This document shows positions 25,166 to 36,152 of a DNA stretch of 64,000 nt, in pieces; positions within the stretch are counted from its first letter, which is position 1, and every line of letters starts with the position of its first letter. The DNA comes from Halisarca cf. caerulea (lineage: Eukaryota; Porifera; Demospongiae; Chondrillida; Halisarcidae): NCBI GenBank assembly GCA_963170055.1, contig CAUJGJ010000087.1:392501-456500 (forward strand), read 5' to 3'. The translations under genes and the position numbers were made by a program. The notes under the pieces are model-generated. The model was not told the origin of the DNA. It saw nothing but the letters and a program-made list of their open reading frames with translations, and ran no database searches.

Positions 25166-25684
25166 ATAATTTGTGTAACAGTTGTCATCCATTGAAACAA
25201 TCTTCTTCCTTCTGTAGGAGCAAGTATAGCCGGAGTAGCCCAAGAAGTTGAATGTCCTGCATTGTATACTCTCCAGAGTGGACACTACATGTGATATTGG
25301 AAAAGATGTAGAACATTTAGTCAGTGTATTGTAACAGTACTAATTCTTAACATTGTTTGCTCAATTGTCAAATAAATGTTCAGTGTTAATTATCGGATAG
25401 TATAATCAGTACAGTACTGTGATCGACACAAAATTATCAAATCAAAGTATGCAAACAGTAAGTCTAAGAGATCAATGTACAAATTTAAGAAATTAGACAT
25501 CGTTTCAAGAAGCTGCTTAATAACATATATATCGTGCATGCAATATAACTGCAAAAATATGTTGTAATACCATAGACTATAATATTATTACAATGTCATT
25601 TTATTAATATTTAATTTATATAAATTCATACATACCATGCAATATAGTTTGGAGATCAAGTTGATTTGTACTTTCTGCCACCAC
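25166..25684. other. no recognised gene
   Basis: AT-rich spacer without identifiable coding or structural features. Confidence 0.5.
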
Positions 25685-25984
25685 CTACATAGTAGACTGA
25701 GATGTTTTTCCTCTACTGTAATTGTAAAAAGAACTTGTCTCGCTTCCTTGCATGAGAGCATGTTTTTCTGACTTCGTGGAGACAGGTGCGTATTTGCGTT
25801 TAGTCACATAATAGAAAAAATTGCTGAACGTAAATCTGCCGTCGGATAATCCTTCTTTCTGCTGCCCATGTGCCCATTCGCTCGCCCATTTCGCATTCTT
25901 ACGTATTGTCGCGCGCTTCATCCTTTCTTCGAGTCGTAGATACAGTTTTGTTAAATATCGCTTAAAATCTAAATCTTGTGGCAC
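25685..25984 (-). CDS. uncharacterised 99-codon open frame
   Basis: It starts at an ATG (25984) and reads MPQDLDFKRYLTKLYLRLEE, RMKRATIRKNAKWASEWAHG, then a serine/tyrosine-rich tail to a stop. The N-terminal half looks like a charged helical domain and its composition is more gene-like than the surrounding AT-rich DNA. No family is recognised. It could be a single-exon gene, an exon, or part of a DNA transposon. The satellite-like GGGGCCCC patch lies immediately upstream. Confidence 0.3.
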   Translation of the reverse strand: MPQDLDFKRYLTKLYLRLEERMKRATIRKNAKWASEWAHGQQKEGLSDGRFTFSNFFYYVTKRKYAPVSTKSEKHALMQGSETSSFYNYSRGKTSQSTM

Positions 25985-25999
25985 ATCGTTGTTCAGTGG

Positions 26000-26085
26000 G
26001 GCCCCATATTAATTATGGGGTCCCCATATCTACGTAGATTTGGGGACGGGGGTCCTCAAATCTATACGGGGGGCCCCATATCATT
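26000..26085. repeat. satellite-like GGGGTCCCCATATCTAC patch
   Basis: Contains TATGGGGTCCCCATATCTAC, the core of the 60-bp satellite at 22.5-24.1 kb, plus mirror-related GGGGGGCCCCATATCATT. This suggests the satellite grew from, or spread with, a dispersed short element. Confidence 0.6.
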
Positions 26086-26239
26086 ATGACACCGGTAATC
26101 CGAAAATGGCTGATCCGGCGAATGTATGGGATTTGCCTATAAATTTTTTCTCGCTTTAGAAGTCCAGATGTGGCTTTAAAACCTACAAAAGGCACTTAAT
26201 ACCAAGCCTCCCTACGTGGAAGCTAAGAGGTGATATATA

Positions 26240-27160
26240 ATATATATACCTAATGATAAGCCCTAACCTATACCCATATAATAATAATATGGTCTATATA
26301 GCCTGATAAGTCTATTATTATCTTATAAGCAGAAGGAGGTGCTGCAAGCAGAACCCCTTCCTTGGTCTTAAGGGGGTGGAGGAAGACCAGAGGGGATAAA
26401 GTGTCTCCCTGGAAAATGCCTTGAGAGATGGAAAATGTATTGGTTCTCCAGTTACGGCCCGGGTAGATACAGAGGCAGTGAGTTGCGAATAAGTGCTCTT
26501 GATGTAGGCACATATTTCAGTAGGCATCTTAATGAATTCCAACATTAGGAAGATCAGATTGTGGCTGACAGAACCAAATGCATTCTTTAGATCGATAAGG
26601 GTCATAACCAGTGAGCGGTGGTGTTCCTTTGCATTGTTGAGGATGGTTTGCAGAGCAAGGATCGATGTGCTCCATAATGCCATTGGATCCAGTGAGGAAG
26701 CCCTTTTGGACAGTGGTGTCAATAATGCCGTTGACAGAGAAATAATTTTCAAGGCATTTAGCAAGGATCTTGTGGTAGAGCTTAGCTACTGTAGTGGTCT
26801 TGGCAATGGGTCTAAAATTCTCGGGCTTAGAGGGGTCACCTCCTTTAGGGAGGAGAATGATGTCTGCAGAGCACCAGTTGGTAGGGGCCTCATGAGAGTG
26901 CAAAAGGATTTTGGTGTAAAGAGTTGCCAAGAAGAGATGAGTGGAGGGTAGCTTTTTCAGGTGAAAGTAGGAGATGCCGTCAGGACCTGGGGAGGAGGAG
27001 GATGAGCATTTCTTTAGGCAGGATTTGACAAGGCTGGGTCTTATAGGTGACATATCAAATTCTTCTGAGATGTCCACATACATGTGGGCTTGAACCCAAT
27101 CAGGGATGGTCTTGTAAGTGAATTTGGCGTTGTCAGCAAAGGTAGTCCTGAAGTGAATAT
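26240..27160 (-). pseudogene. non-LTR retrotransposon RT fragment (R2/NeSL-like style)
   Basis: On the minus strand the order is IPDWVQAHMYVDISEEFDMS, SSPGPDGISYFHLKKLPS, ADIILLPKGGDPSKPENFRP, KLYHKILAKCLENYF, VQKGFLTGSNGIMEHI. After one frameshift it continues LVMTLIDLKNAFGSVSHNLI (motif A) and, in a third frame, SISQGIFQGDTLSPLVFL (motif B). The frames overlap near 26700 and 26450. RT identity is clear. The IIDTTVQKGFL..NGIMEH block points to the R2/NeSL-like side of non-LTR elements, but I hold that loosely. It ends about 75 bp before the start of transporter copy B and points away from it. Confidence 0.75.
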
Positions 27161-27234
27161 AATAATGTACATCACCTGGTTGACGTCACGATCACCATGG
27201 TGACGCTCTCTTTTTTAGCACATGGCTGGCATTG

Positions 27235-27759
27235 ATGCCGGAGTTTGATAATTTTTTGCTAGTCGCAAAGAAATCAGATCTCGATGGGATATCGAACGAC
27301 TATGAAAGTACGTGGGGAGAGCTAGGGGACGAAAGTAATGCTCAAAGTTACATTCGAAGAATATCCAGCTACTGTTACGTCTACTATGCTATTGTCGCAT
27401 CATTGGGAGCTGTTTCTTTCGGTTTCGCTGCTGTATTTTCCTCTCCCTTCCTGGAAGAGATGTCAAGGAGGGAGAATTTCACCTTGTGGATTGAAGGATT
27501 CGATAATTGCATCTACCAAAACCTGATTGGTCCGCTGACACCTATAGGAGCTGTTGTCGGTGGTTTGCTGGGATCGCTCGTTATTGCTCTTTTTGGACTA
27601 GTATTCTCCTTGATCGCTAGTGCAACGACGTTTATGTTGGGCTGGACCATGTTAGGTGTGTCGTGGTTTCTACCTTCTTCAAGTTGGTTCAGGGTGTTCA
27701 TCCTTCTTGGAAGAATTGTTACTGGATTAGCTACCGGATGGGTAGCAACCACCATACCC
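27235..27759 (+). CDS. SLC2-like sugar transporter, copy B, exon 1
   Basis: A 546-residue major facilitator of the SLC2 (GLUT) type is encoded by two exons: 27235-27759 (175 codons, donor GTGAGT) and 37003-38118. It should move a sugar or related polyol across a membrane; the substrate cannot be read from sequence. Exon 1 has a soluble N-terminus, TM1 (about residues 45-65), an extracellular loop with sequon-like NFTLW, and further segments up to GRIVTGLATG (159-168), the family's conserved motif before TM5. The ATG at 27235 is chosen because the upstream ATG at 27222 runs into a stop after eight codons. Copy A uses an equivalent of that upstream ATG, and a length change between the copies moved the frame. 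Copy A lies 17 kb upstream and is broken. The intron is 9.2 kb and full of transposons. Confidence 0.85.
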
Positions 27760-27785
27760 GTGAGTATCTATATATGTCGTGAGTA

Positions 27786-28489
27786 GTCTTGCGCAGCACA
27801 GACCACGCTTCCCCTTCCTTTTGTATTATGATGACGGCATTTTTTCGCGAAAGGTGGTCTGGTGAAGATCCAACACCAAAGATGCAAATCTCCAAAAGTT
27901 GGGGGCTCATGGGATTGACGAGTGAACTGAAAAGAGCAATGGCAGCATTATTCTAGATTCCTTATTAGGCTGTGAAAGAATGTGACAATTGTATTGGGTT
28001 TAGAGATGTTCAGAAACAAACACAAAGAAGTTTTTATGTTGATAGCGGCTGCCAGGAAAAAAACACTTTCCTGTCCTTGCCCAATAGCTAAAATAAATCC
28101 ATCATTTCACCATGCTACCAAAAGTTAGAGCTAACACATACGATAATGCTCCCTTACTTGCCACAAAGACTGTTGAGCATAATTGGTATAGTGCAGCGAA
28201 AATGATGGATTTACCCTTAAGCTAGCCATTAGGCAAGGATAGAAAATTTTCCTGTCACTGGCAGATATCATTATAGAAACCTCTTCCTGCTTGTCTCTGC
28301 GCTTCTTCAAACCAAATACAGTTGAATCACCTGCTAGTGGGTAACTTCATATAAATGACCCCCAACTTTTGGGGTTCATGCACACAACTTTTGTATTGGA
28401 TCTTCACCAGACCATCTTTCCGTGACAAAATGATGTGATCATATTATTCCAAAGAAGGAGTGGAAAGTGTGGTCTGGGGTACACAAGAC
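27786..28489. mobile_element. TA-flanked non-autonomous DNA element, long TIRs
   Basis: The left 125 bp and the reverse complement of the right 140 bp align: GTCTTGCGCAGCACAGACCA against GTCTTGTGTACCCCAGACCA, later GGTCTGGTGAAGATCCAA in both, and CCAAAAGTTGGGGG in both. The element is flanked by TA (27784-27785, 28490-28491). No transposase is inside, so it is a MITE-like passenger, starting 26 bp after the end of exon 1 of copy B. Its terminal GTCTTGCG is shared with smaller elements at 42735 and 58109. Confidence 0.75.
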
Positions 28490-28733
28490 TAACCCATGAA
28501 CGCAGGTATAACATGTGCCTGTTCCTTAAACAGAGGGGTATTGTGTGGTTCGCAGAGGAATTTTATTGAATAATATCACATTTTTTATTGTGCATGCATT
28601 AGTCACCTCTGGTTGGTGACGTCATCATATCGTGTGACCGCCTTGTGACAAACGGCAAGAGATACTTTTTTTGCAATGAGTAAAATTCTTTCGAAAACCC
28701 AGTCATCTAAATGGTTGTGCATGTAGAAGAGTC

Positions 28734-28886
28734 ATGTCGCAGGGGTTTGATCACGATAGGTTAAACTACATTTGCACCGCTGTCAATTTTGATAGCATGC
28801 TCCATTCCCGACATGTGCAAAAGTTTTTGGTTTTACTCTGTGCCAAAAACAACATTTTGATGGACACTCAAGACCGAAAGAGAAAG
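28734..28886 (+). CDS. possible first exon of a gene nested in the intron
   Basis: ATG at 28734 opens 51 codons reading MSQGFDHDRLNYICTAVNFD, SMLHSRHVQKFLVLLCAKNN and ILMDTQDRKRK, followed exactly in phase 0 by a consensus donor GTAAGT (28887). A second exon-like piece at 33662 starts in phase 0 after a good acceptor (CATTTCAG). Together they would give a basic 90-residue protein. Composition and splice signals look real, but no family is recognised and an old transposon gene is equally possible. Confidence 0.35.
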
Positions 28887-28889
28887 GTA

Positions 28890-29215
28890 AGTTCGACAGC
28901 GGTGAAAATTTAGAATTTGATGTTAGAATGTTCTTGACAAAGTATGGCTGTTCTAAACGATGGTTTACATGACATGGTTCTGCACTAAAGTTATTCTTAA
29001 GGTCCGAATCTGTGGTCGTTTTTTTCGGCTTTGCGAAGTATTGACAACAAAGTTAACTGTTGTAGCATTAAATAGTCATATTGATGTTTGTATGTACTTT
29101 TTGTATTCCATAAGTACACTGAACGCAAGAAAAGTGGGGGTTGATTTCAGCCGACCTTAGGGCAGCCATTTTGCATGGTAACACTGGACATGTTGTACAT
29201 GTCACACCTGCGAAT
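28890..29215. repeat. diverged dispersed repeat (pair with 31790-32105)
   Basis: Shared order of blocks with 31790-32105: GGTGAAAAYTTAGA, ATGTTAGAA, GGTCCGAATC, GCTTTRCGAAG, TGATYTCAGC.GAC, ACATGTCACACCTG. The copies are old and unassigned. One starts right after the donor at 28887. Confidence 0.55.
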
Positions 29216-29239
29216 GCTGTGTCCTGCTCAGTGTGCTCT

Positions 29240-29345
29240 CATAGTAGAATGAAAAGTGTTAGTGTTTGATGACTCAGAAGTAATATAAGTTGATCTAGAC
29301 ACTGCTAAAACCATTGCAATGGTCCCGATCTGCTTAGTCTTCATT
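29240..29345. repeat. intron segment conserved with copy A
   Basis: AAGTGTTAGTGTTTGATGAC, CCATTGCAATGGTCC and CTGCTTAGTCTTCAT match the intron of copy A at about 10675-10780. It is non-coding and shows that the duplication included the intron. Confidence 0.75.
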
Positions 29346-29576
29346 AAACATTATGCGTATTTCATTAAGTCTTATTACTTTTCAAAATCTCTATACAGTA
29401 ATGAATCAGCTATGCACTGGTCATGCAGTCTTTTGACTAACTGGACAGTTATTCCATTTTATTGGCAATTAATGCATGCTTCATTGCATTTTACGGAAAA
29501 TGCTACAGCTCAAATTTGGAATAGCCAAACTTTAATCAGCATATTTTGCTTTCAAAGTCCCTAAACACTATATTAT

Positions 29577-29593
29577 ATGTACGTATATATGTA

Positions 29594-29656
<63 letters not shown>
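29577..29656. repeat. (TA)n microsatellite
   Basis: TA tract with GTA interruptions at its left end. Confidence 0.95.
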
Positions 29657-29659
<3 letters not shown>

Positions 29660-29998
29660 AATAACTATTATACACATATACAGAACATACAAGAGAATTA
29701 AAAGCCTAAAAGTCCAAGCATGCAAGATTATGAATAATTATTGTTACAAGTACCTAGAATAGCTGTGCAGTTAAATCTCTATACTATATACGCATGTAGG
29801 ACATGTCCAGATTTGTTATGATAGTGCTCCTCAGTTTGCATAGGGGTGAAACGTTTATATTTCGGCGCCTTTAAGTTATTAGTCACGCTTTATTCTCGCG
29901 ATTCGGGTGGATATTCGGGCGTATACGGAACCAAATCCCCGTTAAATGACGTTTTCTGTTGTCACCGTTGCTCTTTCACATGCTGGCATGTGACGTAT

Positions 29999-30678
29999 AC
30001 GGTACTTCCCATTGTAAGTTTAACGATTTGTTATGAACAAATGAATGAGCGAACGAATAATGAAGGGCGAATGAATGCTGAATGAATGATTGAACGAACG
30101 CTTGAACCCATGACGTCATAATGTGACGTTTTGAAAAATTACTCAACTTCTATAAAGACGTCATCACTTCGACTAGGTGAGCGATTCTTCGGATTCTTCC
30201 ACAAGTTGACGAAATGAGTTTATTTTCTTTGAAATGAACGAAACGAAATTTCATCATCCTTAGCTATCTCGCTGTCGATGAAGTCCAGGATAGCACGCGT
30301 CTTGGTGGGCTTTCTACCAGTTACCGCTTCTGGTAATGGTGCCCCGTATCTTTAAATTTCTTCTGGAAATGTGATATCCCAGGCTTCGTAGCGTGGTGGT
30401 CTTCTGACGCTAGAAGATTCGCGATCTGAGACTAAGACTTGCCTATTCTGATTAGATAGAGAATTCGTTGTTTCATGTAGTTAGAATAAACCATAACGTT
30501 CGTCTGTATACACTCCCTATATTTCAACATCTGCATGCGCATTATGACGCTTTCGCTGTCACGTGATCGATCAGAATGAACGAAGGTTGAACGAAGGCTT
30601 GAATAGACCCTGATCGAACACTGAATGAAGGTGTAATGAATGAACAGTCGTCATTAAAATTACTATGGGAAGTACCGT
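29999..30678. mobile_element. non-autonomous TIR element inserted in E
   Basis: Ends ACGGTACTTCCCATTGTAAG and, from the other side, ACGGTACTTCCCATAGTAAT form terminal inverted repeats of about 24 bp. Just inside both ends lie many copies of GAATGAACGAACG-like motifs. No transposase frame. It interrupts element E copy 1, so it is younger. Confidence 0.75.
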
Positions 30679-30761
30679 TAGGGTTTGAAATTTTAGTTTT
30701 CGGCTGGACACTACGCGAGGAAACAAGCTATAGACAGTTTTTAAGTGCCAGCATTGAGCTA

Positions 30762-31757
30762 CGGTACCAAAAGTATAAAAGTTTACGTACCGTTTAAAAA
30801 GTACGGCTGCCGCGTTGGTCATAAACGGTACGGTTTATGGCGTACAAACGGTTGAAACCGTATCGTCCTACCGTCCTGTGGTTATTGTATTATGTAAACA
30901 CATTGTTACTATAATAACAGTCGAAAGGTGATAATTATATTTATAGACATCAAATTACGTAGGTAAAAATGGATGTCGACGTACGTAGTTCACGATTCTC
31001 AGCGACGAGAAATATCCAGGGCGGCAAACAGCTTCGGTTTATAGCGTGGCTTCCTCCCTCTCTTATAGCAGCAAAAGCGGCGGTGGGTTTCTATTTGAAC
31101 AGATGTTTCATCCGTAAATACAACATTGTCGAATGAAAGGTTGTTCTCGTTATTCTTTGCCCAATCCAAACGCTTGACCTTGTTCACTGCCTGAATCATT
31201 TGGCAGTACTTCGTTCCGCCGTACGTCCATCCCAATTCCCTATGCCATCGGAGAATTGAAGGCTGTGAAAGACGGTGACCTTCACTTTCTAGTTTACTTT
31301 GAAGCTCTTTGGCCGTGGTTTCATCATTGTTCCTCATTTCTTGTTCTATTAGTGCCAAAGCGTCGCCGTTCACCTTGGAAGATGTTCCTGAACCATACTG
31401 GCGAAGAAGACTCCCTGTCCTCTGAAAGCACTTTAAGAACTTGCATACACCAACTCTGCTAACAACCAAACCTTCTTTAGCAAGCAACTTTTGTATAGTA
31501 GGGGCTTTCTTTCCCAAGCGCCGAAAAAGCAGAATTCTTTCTTTCGTGTAGCTGCTAAACACCATAATTCGAGGTAAGCATGTGTGGTAAAAGATCGTTT
31601 CAAATGATTGTTTACACAATTCAGAACGTCCTTTTTAACCGCGAATCGTACTTGGAAAAAATGGTACGTTTCAAAATAGACGCTACGCTTGTAAAAGACG
31701 GTTCCAGTATCGCCGTTTAAACAGTACTGTACGTAAACTTTTATACTTTTGGTACCG
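30762..31757 (-). mobile_element. Tc1/mariner element, internally deleted
   Basis: 29-bp perfect terminal inverted repeats start CGGTACCAAAAGTATAAAAG at both ends, with a TA duplication outside (30760-30761, 31758-31759). The whole element is 996 bp. That is too short for a full transposase, and the coding part stops after the first catalytic aspartate region. Confidence 0.9.
30999..31565 (-). pseudogene. Tc1/mariner transposase, C-terminally truncated
   Basis: From ATG at 31565 the frame reads MVFSSYTKERILLFRRLGKK, a helix-turn-helix region with VVSRVGVCKFLKCFQRTGSL, a second DNA-binding region with LSQPSILRWHRELGWT, and NVVFTDETSVQIETH, which holds the first catalytic D of the DD(E/D) triad. 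It stops at about 188 residues, whereas Tc1-type transposases are usually about 340. The second and third acidic residues are missing, and the remaining 237 bp to the TIR has no room for them. The element could move only with help from an intact relative. Confidence 0.85.
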
Positions 31758-31789
31758 TATTTGTAGTTTGCAACTTTTTCATGTGTGTG

Positions 31790-32105
31790 CAAGGTGAAAA
31801 CTTAGATATTCATGTTAGAAGTCTTCGGACTCCGTATGACTCCCTTAAACGAGCATTTATATGACCGCCTTTTCCACTGAAACGTCTTTATAGGTCCGAA
31901 TCAACTATAGTTTTTCTAGCTTTACGAAGACGAGATATACAATTATACCAAGAATTGTAACATTTAATAGTTGCAATGATGTCTGATATCCTTCTCAGGA
32001 CTCGTAACGTAATAGAACAGAAGAAAAAAGGGAGTGATCTCAGCAGACTTTTAGGGTGCCAGTTTGTTCACACCTCACATGTGCACATGTCACACCTGTG
32101 ATGAG
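31790..32105. repeat. diverged dispersed repeat (pair with 28890-29215)
   Basis: Second copy of the unassigned intronic repeat described at 28890-29215. Confidence 0.55.
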
Positions 32106-32165
32106 GGGTAATAGATTGAGCGTGATGAGTCTATCTTTGTACTTTGATGTGTAATCTTTTTGCAG
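32103..32165 (-). pseudogene. tiny CR1/L2-like ORF2 fragment
   Basis: The minus strand reads KDYTSKYKDRLITLNLLPL, nearly identical to the DYSSKYKDRLIKLNLLPI segment of the element at 21360-21878. It is the only recognisable part. Confidence 0.65.
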
Positions 32166-32384
32166 GTATAGGTTATGTGCAAAGTCAGCGAGATAGGGGG
32201 TGTTTTGTGGTTTTAAAGGAATGTTATAAAAAAGTGTCATATTTGCTAATTTAGCGTGGGTTGGTCATGTGCGTACTGCGTGAACTCAGAGTGGATAATT
32301 CGTCTTCTTGTTTTGTTCTTTTTAAATCTTCTAAAAGCTTAAAATCGCCGGGAACAAATAAGAAAATCGAAAGCTAAAGCAGGA

Positions 32385-32745
32385 AGAAGTTAGCTACCAT
32401 TTGTAGGAACCCTTTGAAGTAGAATGTATTGCAACATCGTGAGTGAAGTCACCTGACTTTGGTGTGACTTAGGTGGAAGATGACAAAACCTCGAGGATCA
32501 ATTTTCTTTGTAAAAGGGGGTCTACTCAGCGGTGCTTTGTAGATCTGAAACTTTACAAGGTTGTTGACAAAGGGTAATACTAAGTTTTCACCATATGGCT
32601 TATTGATACATTGTTCCATTCGTTAAATGTGCACGTCTTGAAAACTATAAAAACGTGCACATAACAGGAACAAAGGCAAATTTCAAGAAGCCATACGGGG
32701 AAAGTTAGTTACCTTTCGTAGGAACCCTTCAAAGTAGAAATCGTA
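32385..32745. repeat. direct repeat pair inside the intron
   Basis: GTTAGCTACCATTTGTAGGA (about 32390) and GTTAGTTACCTTTCGTAGGA (about 32704), each followed by ACCCTTYRAAGTAGAA, lie about 310 bp apart. They could be repeat copies or mutually similar exon starts (each TTTNGTAG is acceptor-like). No coding call is justified. Confidence 0.5.
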
Positions 32746-33320
32746 ACACAGTGCTGCTGTTAAGTAGACCGACTTTTGGAAAGAAGTTGTTTTCATATAC
32801 TTTTGAATCTGCCAATTTATTCCCTGAATAAGATCTTTGAGAACGTTTTGAGTGCAGAAATGTACAATTATAATGTAAAAGTATTGTACAGTACCTTCGT
32901 TTTGTTCACACAATGAAATAGGAAAGAAAAAATGGGGTGTATTTATGATAAAGTTTATCGACAGCCATTTTGTTTTATGTGCAAAATACACATAACTCAC
33001 CTGAGTTAGAATAAATTGATAGCAAGTCGCTGTACATTCTCCAAAGTTATGATATCTTTAATCAAATACCGTCTCCGAAGTTGTGAACAATAATGACATC
33101 TTAGAGTGGACTAGTGACAGATATAGTGATTTGCGTGTTAGCAGTGAATAGGTGGATCAATGGAGAGTTTGTTTAATAAAGTTTAAAGATCGATAAGCAG
33201 CATATTAAGCATGTTAAGACACAATTTTGTTTATTAGGAGAGGCAAGCGCTTGGAAAACAAGAGTGGAACTATTGTTGTGCAATCTCCAACCGAGACAGT
33301 GAATTTTTTCATCAACAAAA

Positions 33321-33338
33321 ATCCCCCCCCCCCCCCCC
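33321..33338. repeat. poly-C run
   Basis: Homopolymer C tract, likely length-variable. Confidence 0.9.
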
Positions 33339-33414
33339 TCCCCAATATAGCTAGCTGCAATTTTTTTATACCATGAAAACTTCCTGACGTACGGTGCATA
33401 TATATATATTTATG

Positions 33415-33561
33415 TATTAGTTATATAACCCGCTTTGCTGGGTACATGGGGAATATACTAAGTGTTAGGTGTTGATACACGAGGGCGAAGCCCGAGTGTT
33501 AATCAACACCTAAAACTTAGTATATTCCCATATACCCAGCAAAAGCGGGGTATAACTAATA
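33415..33561. mobile_element. 147-bp fold-back element
   Basis: Nearly complete palindrome. TATTAGTTATATAACCCGCT and AGCGGGGTATAACTAATA pair at the ends, GGGAATATACTAAGTGTTAG pairs with CTAAAACTTAGTATATTCCC, and GAGGGCGAAGCCCGAG forms the tip. Small loops and mismatches show some age. No target duplication is evident. The related AGTGGGATACATA at 34177-34189 mirrors TATGTATCCCACT just right of this element. Confidence 0.75.
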
Positions 33562-33661
33562 TGTATCCCACTTGAAAGAAGGATTTTACTCACAGAGAAG
33601 GTACTTCGGTGTTTAATTGAAGCCAAACGACGATTATTAGCTTTTCAACTTTTCATTTCAG

Positions 33662-33781
33662 CGACGAACCTTGCGTCTACGCCGTATACTGGATACGTAT
33701 GCACTGCAAATGCCAGGAGAATGCTTTAACTTAATAGAAGAGGAGACAGCTTCAAGGAACTACGAAAATGCTGTACCGTGA
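33662..33781 (+). CDS. possible last exon of the nested intron gene
   Basis: After acceptor TTTTCATTTCAG, 39 codons in phase 0 read RRTLRLRRILDTYALQMPGE followed by CFNLIEEETASRNYENAVP, ending in TGA. Joined to 28734-28886 the junction would read DRKRK-RRTLR. It is coding-like but unassigned. Confidence 0.33.
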   Translation, partial: RRTLRLRRILDTYALQMPGECFNLIEEETASRNYENAVP

Positions 33782-34186
33782 AAACAAACCTTACTAGTCT
33801 AGGAGCACATGTTCCTTTCTAAAAGTTCGCTTCAGTCTTTATCCGTGACAGTCATTGTCGAAGGGTTAGAAAAATTGTTGATTGCTCAGTTGGGAGGACT
33901 AATGCTCTCCTAAAAGACTGCCAAAGCCACAATGGGGTCTGAAACGATACGTGTAGACAGAAACGTTTGTAAAAAAAGGACAACACGAACTTCTTTGTAG
34001 GCTTAGTATACACTGTACGTACAGCAGGTGTGCTGCTGTTGCATCATCCTGTTGACAAGGCAGTTACCAATTATTGTCACTTAAAAAACAGGGTATATGA
34101 ATTGGGGTCATTGATATACCCCGGTATATTGCGAATATACCCAAGGCGGTCCCTTAGAAAATAATGGAAACCGCCCACACAGTGGG

Positions 34187-34318
<132 letters not shown>

Positions 34319-34733
34319 AATATATTGCAGGGCTACAGCCAAAGCAATGCACCAGCAAGTATAGGGCTGTGACCTACAAATTTGTAGCCGCAAACTGTTT
34401 CTGTCTTCTGAAGGCAAGTGTTTTTCTCCTTTTAGTGACAATCCTGTTTCCAACAAATATTACACTATTCTAAACATTTGTTTCAAAGTAGGACTTTAGG
34501 TTGCTAGTATCATCAGAAATTTCACTTATTGCCAAATCGCTATTAATTTTGAGGAAGACGCTGTTTATAGTGATTTGTCATGATGACACAATTTACTGTG
34601 GGCCAACATGGCTAAAAACATTGATATCCATGACTGTAATTATTACTGAGGAAATATTTAAATGCATGACACCACAGATCCAACCCAAGCCGTACCAAAA
34701 CAAAAATCCTCGACCACTGATATATACAAGTTG

Positions 34734-35457
34734 CGCATGTGGGACATGTCCGTGCTAATTCGGAGGTGTGAAAATGTCAGTCTTTTTTACAGCTTTTGTT
34801 CACTTGTAGTTGATGCAGAGAGTCAAACAAGGGATCAAGATGTAAGCAGACATATAGACGTTCGTACGTTTACCTTCTTGGAAGGCTTGCTTTTATCGCG
34901 AAGAATCTACTGAGGTTTTCCTAACCCCTACTGAAAAGCGAAACGCTCTGGGTGCTACCTGGTGGAACGCTTCCAAGACTATTTTTTAACATAAATCGCT
35001 ATAACGAAACATTTACTAACTTTTCCATGCGGGTGAGTTGACCGCTCCTTTCCAAAGCCGAGATCTGATCCATTGGGCCTCAAAAGCCAACATTCAAGCT
35101 CCTGTAACTTGGGACAGGAACAAAATCTCTCACCCGCATGGAAAAGTTGTATATTTCCGATGGCTCGAAGTTGACACCAAGAAACTGTCTCCAGCTTGTT
35201 CCCTCACGTAGCACCCAACCGAAAACTATGATTCAGAAGAAACATCGAGTTAGGTCGCAAGCAAGCATGTGACAGAGCAACCGTGACGACAGAAAACGTC
35301 ACTAAACGCGGATTCGCCATTCGTATACGCCCGAATATTAGTTCGAATCACGAGATAACTGCATGACTAATAACTTGTAAGCGCCCAAAGATTACAATTT
35401 ATCGCTATGCAAGCTGGGAAGCGCTATCATAACAGACCTGGACATGTCCCACATGCG
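34734..35457. mobile_element. element E copy 2 (724 bp), with internal hairpin arms
   Basis: Both ends start CGCATGTGGGACATGTCC read inward. Inside, ACTTTTCCATGCGGGTGAG (35019-35037) and its exact complement (35129-35147) form 19-bp arms, and GGGTGCTAC/GTAGCACCC lie outside those. No transposase is present. Its right 300 bp defines the split copy at 29.8-31.8 kb. No clear target duplication was found. Confidence 0.7.
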
Positions 35458-35548
35458 TGATATAATATGTGATGGGATCTGAGAAAAGGGGTCACTTCGC
35501 ATATATTTTCAAATTGCAATTTTTGACATCACTCAAGAGATACCTTAA

Positions 35549-36152
35549 GGTTACAAATGTTAGCGGGTACTAATTTTAGCATTTTTCGGTGGCCAGTATT
35601 TAGCGGGTACTTATTTTAGCGATTTGATAGCATTATTGTACCAAATCTGTAGTTAGCGATCTTGGAAATGTTATCTCCTTTTCCAATTCTTATCTAAATC
35701 ACCATGTCTAATCTTTATATAGAGTACTATACTGTTGAAATCGAAAGGTGCAGAAACGAATCACTGAGATCACAAAACTTAAGCTTGTAGATACGGCTAG
35801 AAGAATCGATCTTGTCGGCGTACAGCTTGAAGAAATCGTTATCGCTTTTAGGTGAATTTAAATCGAAAATGATTAAATCAAATATATGTTACAATCCAAT
35901 GATTCTTTTAAACTTTACATGTATTTGGTTCACTAGTTGCAGTCAATTTCGCTGACTTTGCGTAGATTTTACTTTTGTTCGGAGCCGCCATTTTCTCCCG
36001 TGTAGTGCACAGTACATCCATACTTAATTGTACAATACAAAATTAGTGGGTACATTCATTGGCGGGTACAATTGTTAGCGGGCACTTAAGTTAGCGAATT
36101 TGAGGCTTCTCGCTAATTTCGCTAAAGTTAGTACCCGCTAACATTTGTAGCC
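35549..36152. mobile_element. TTAA-flanked non-autonomous element
   Basis: Flanked by TTAA (35545-35548, 36153-36156). TIRs start GGYTACAAATGTTAGCGGGT. TAGCGGGTAC-like motifs repeat just inside both ends. TTAA duplications are typical of piggyBac and Kolobok elements; with no transposase present I cannot choose between them. Confidence 0.7.

Larger units (their letters stand above)
29791..31795 (-). mobile_element. element E copy 1, split by two later insertions
   Basis: Three separate pieces align in order with the reverse complement of the E copy at 34734-35457: 29791-29998, 30679-30761 and 31758-31795. The interruptions are a TIR element (29999-30678) and a Tc1/mariner element (30762-31757). 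The outer end CGCATGTAGGACATGTCCAG matches the E terminus CGCATGTGGGACATGTCCAG. The other end is not defined. Confidence 0.75.
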
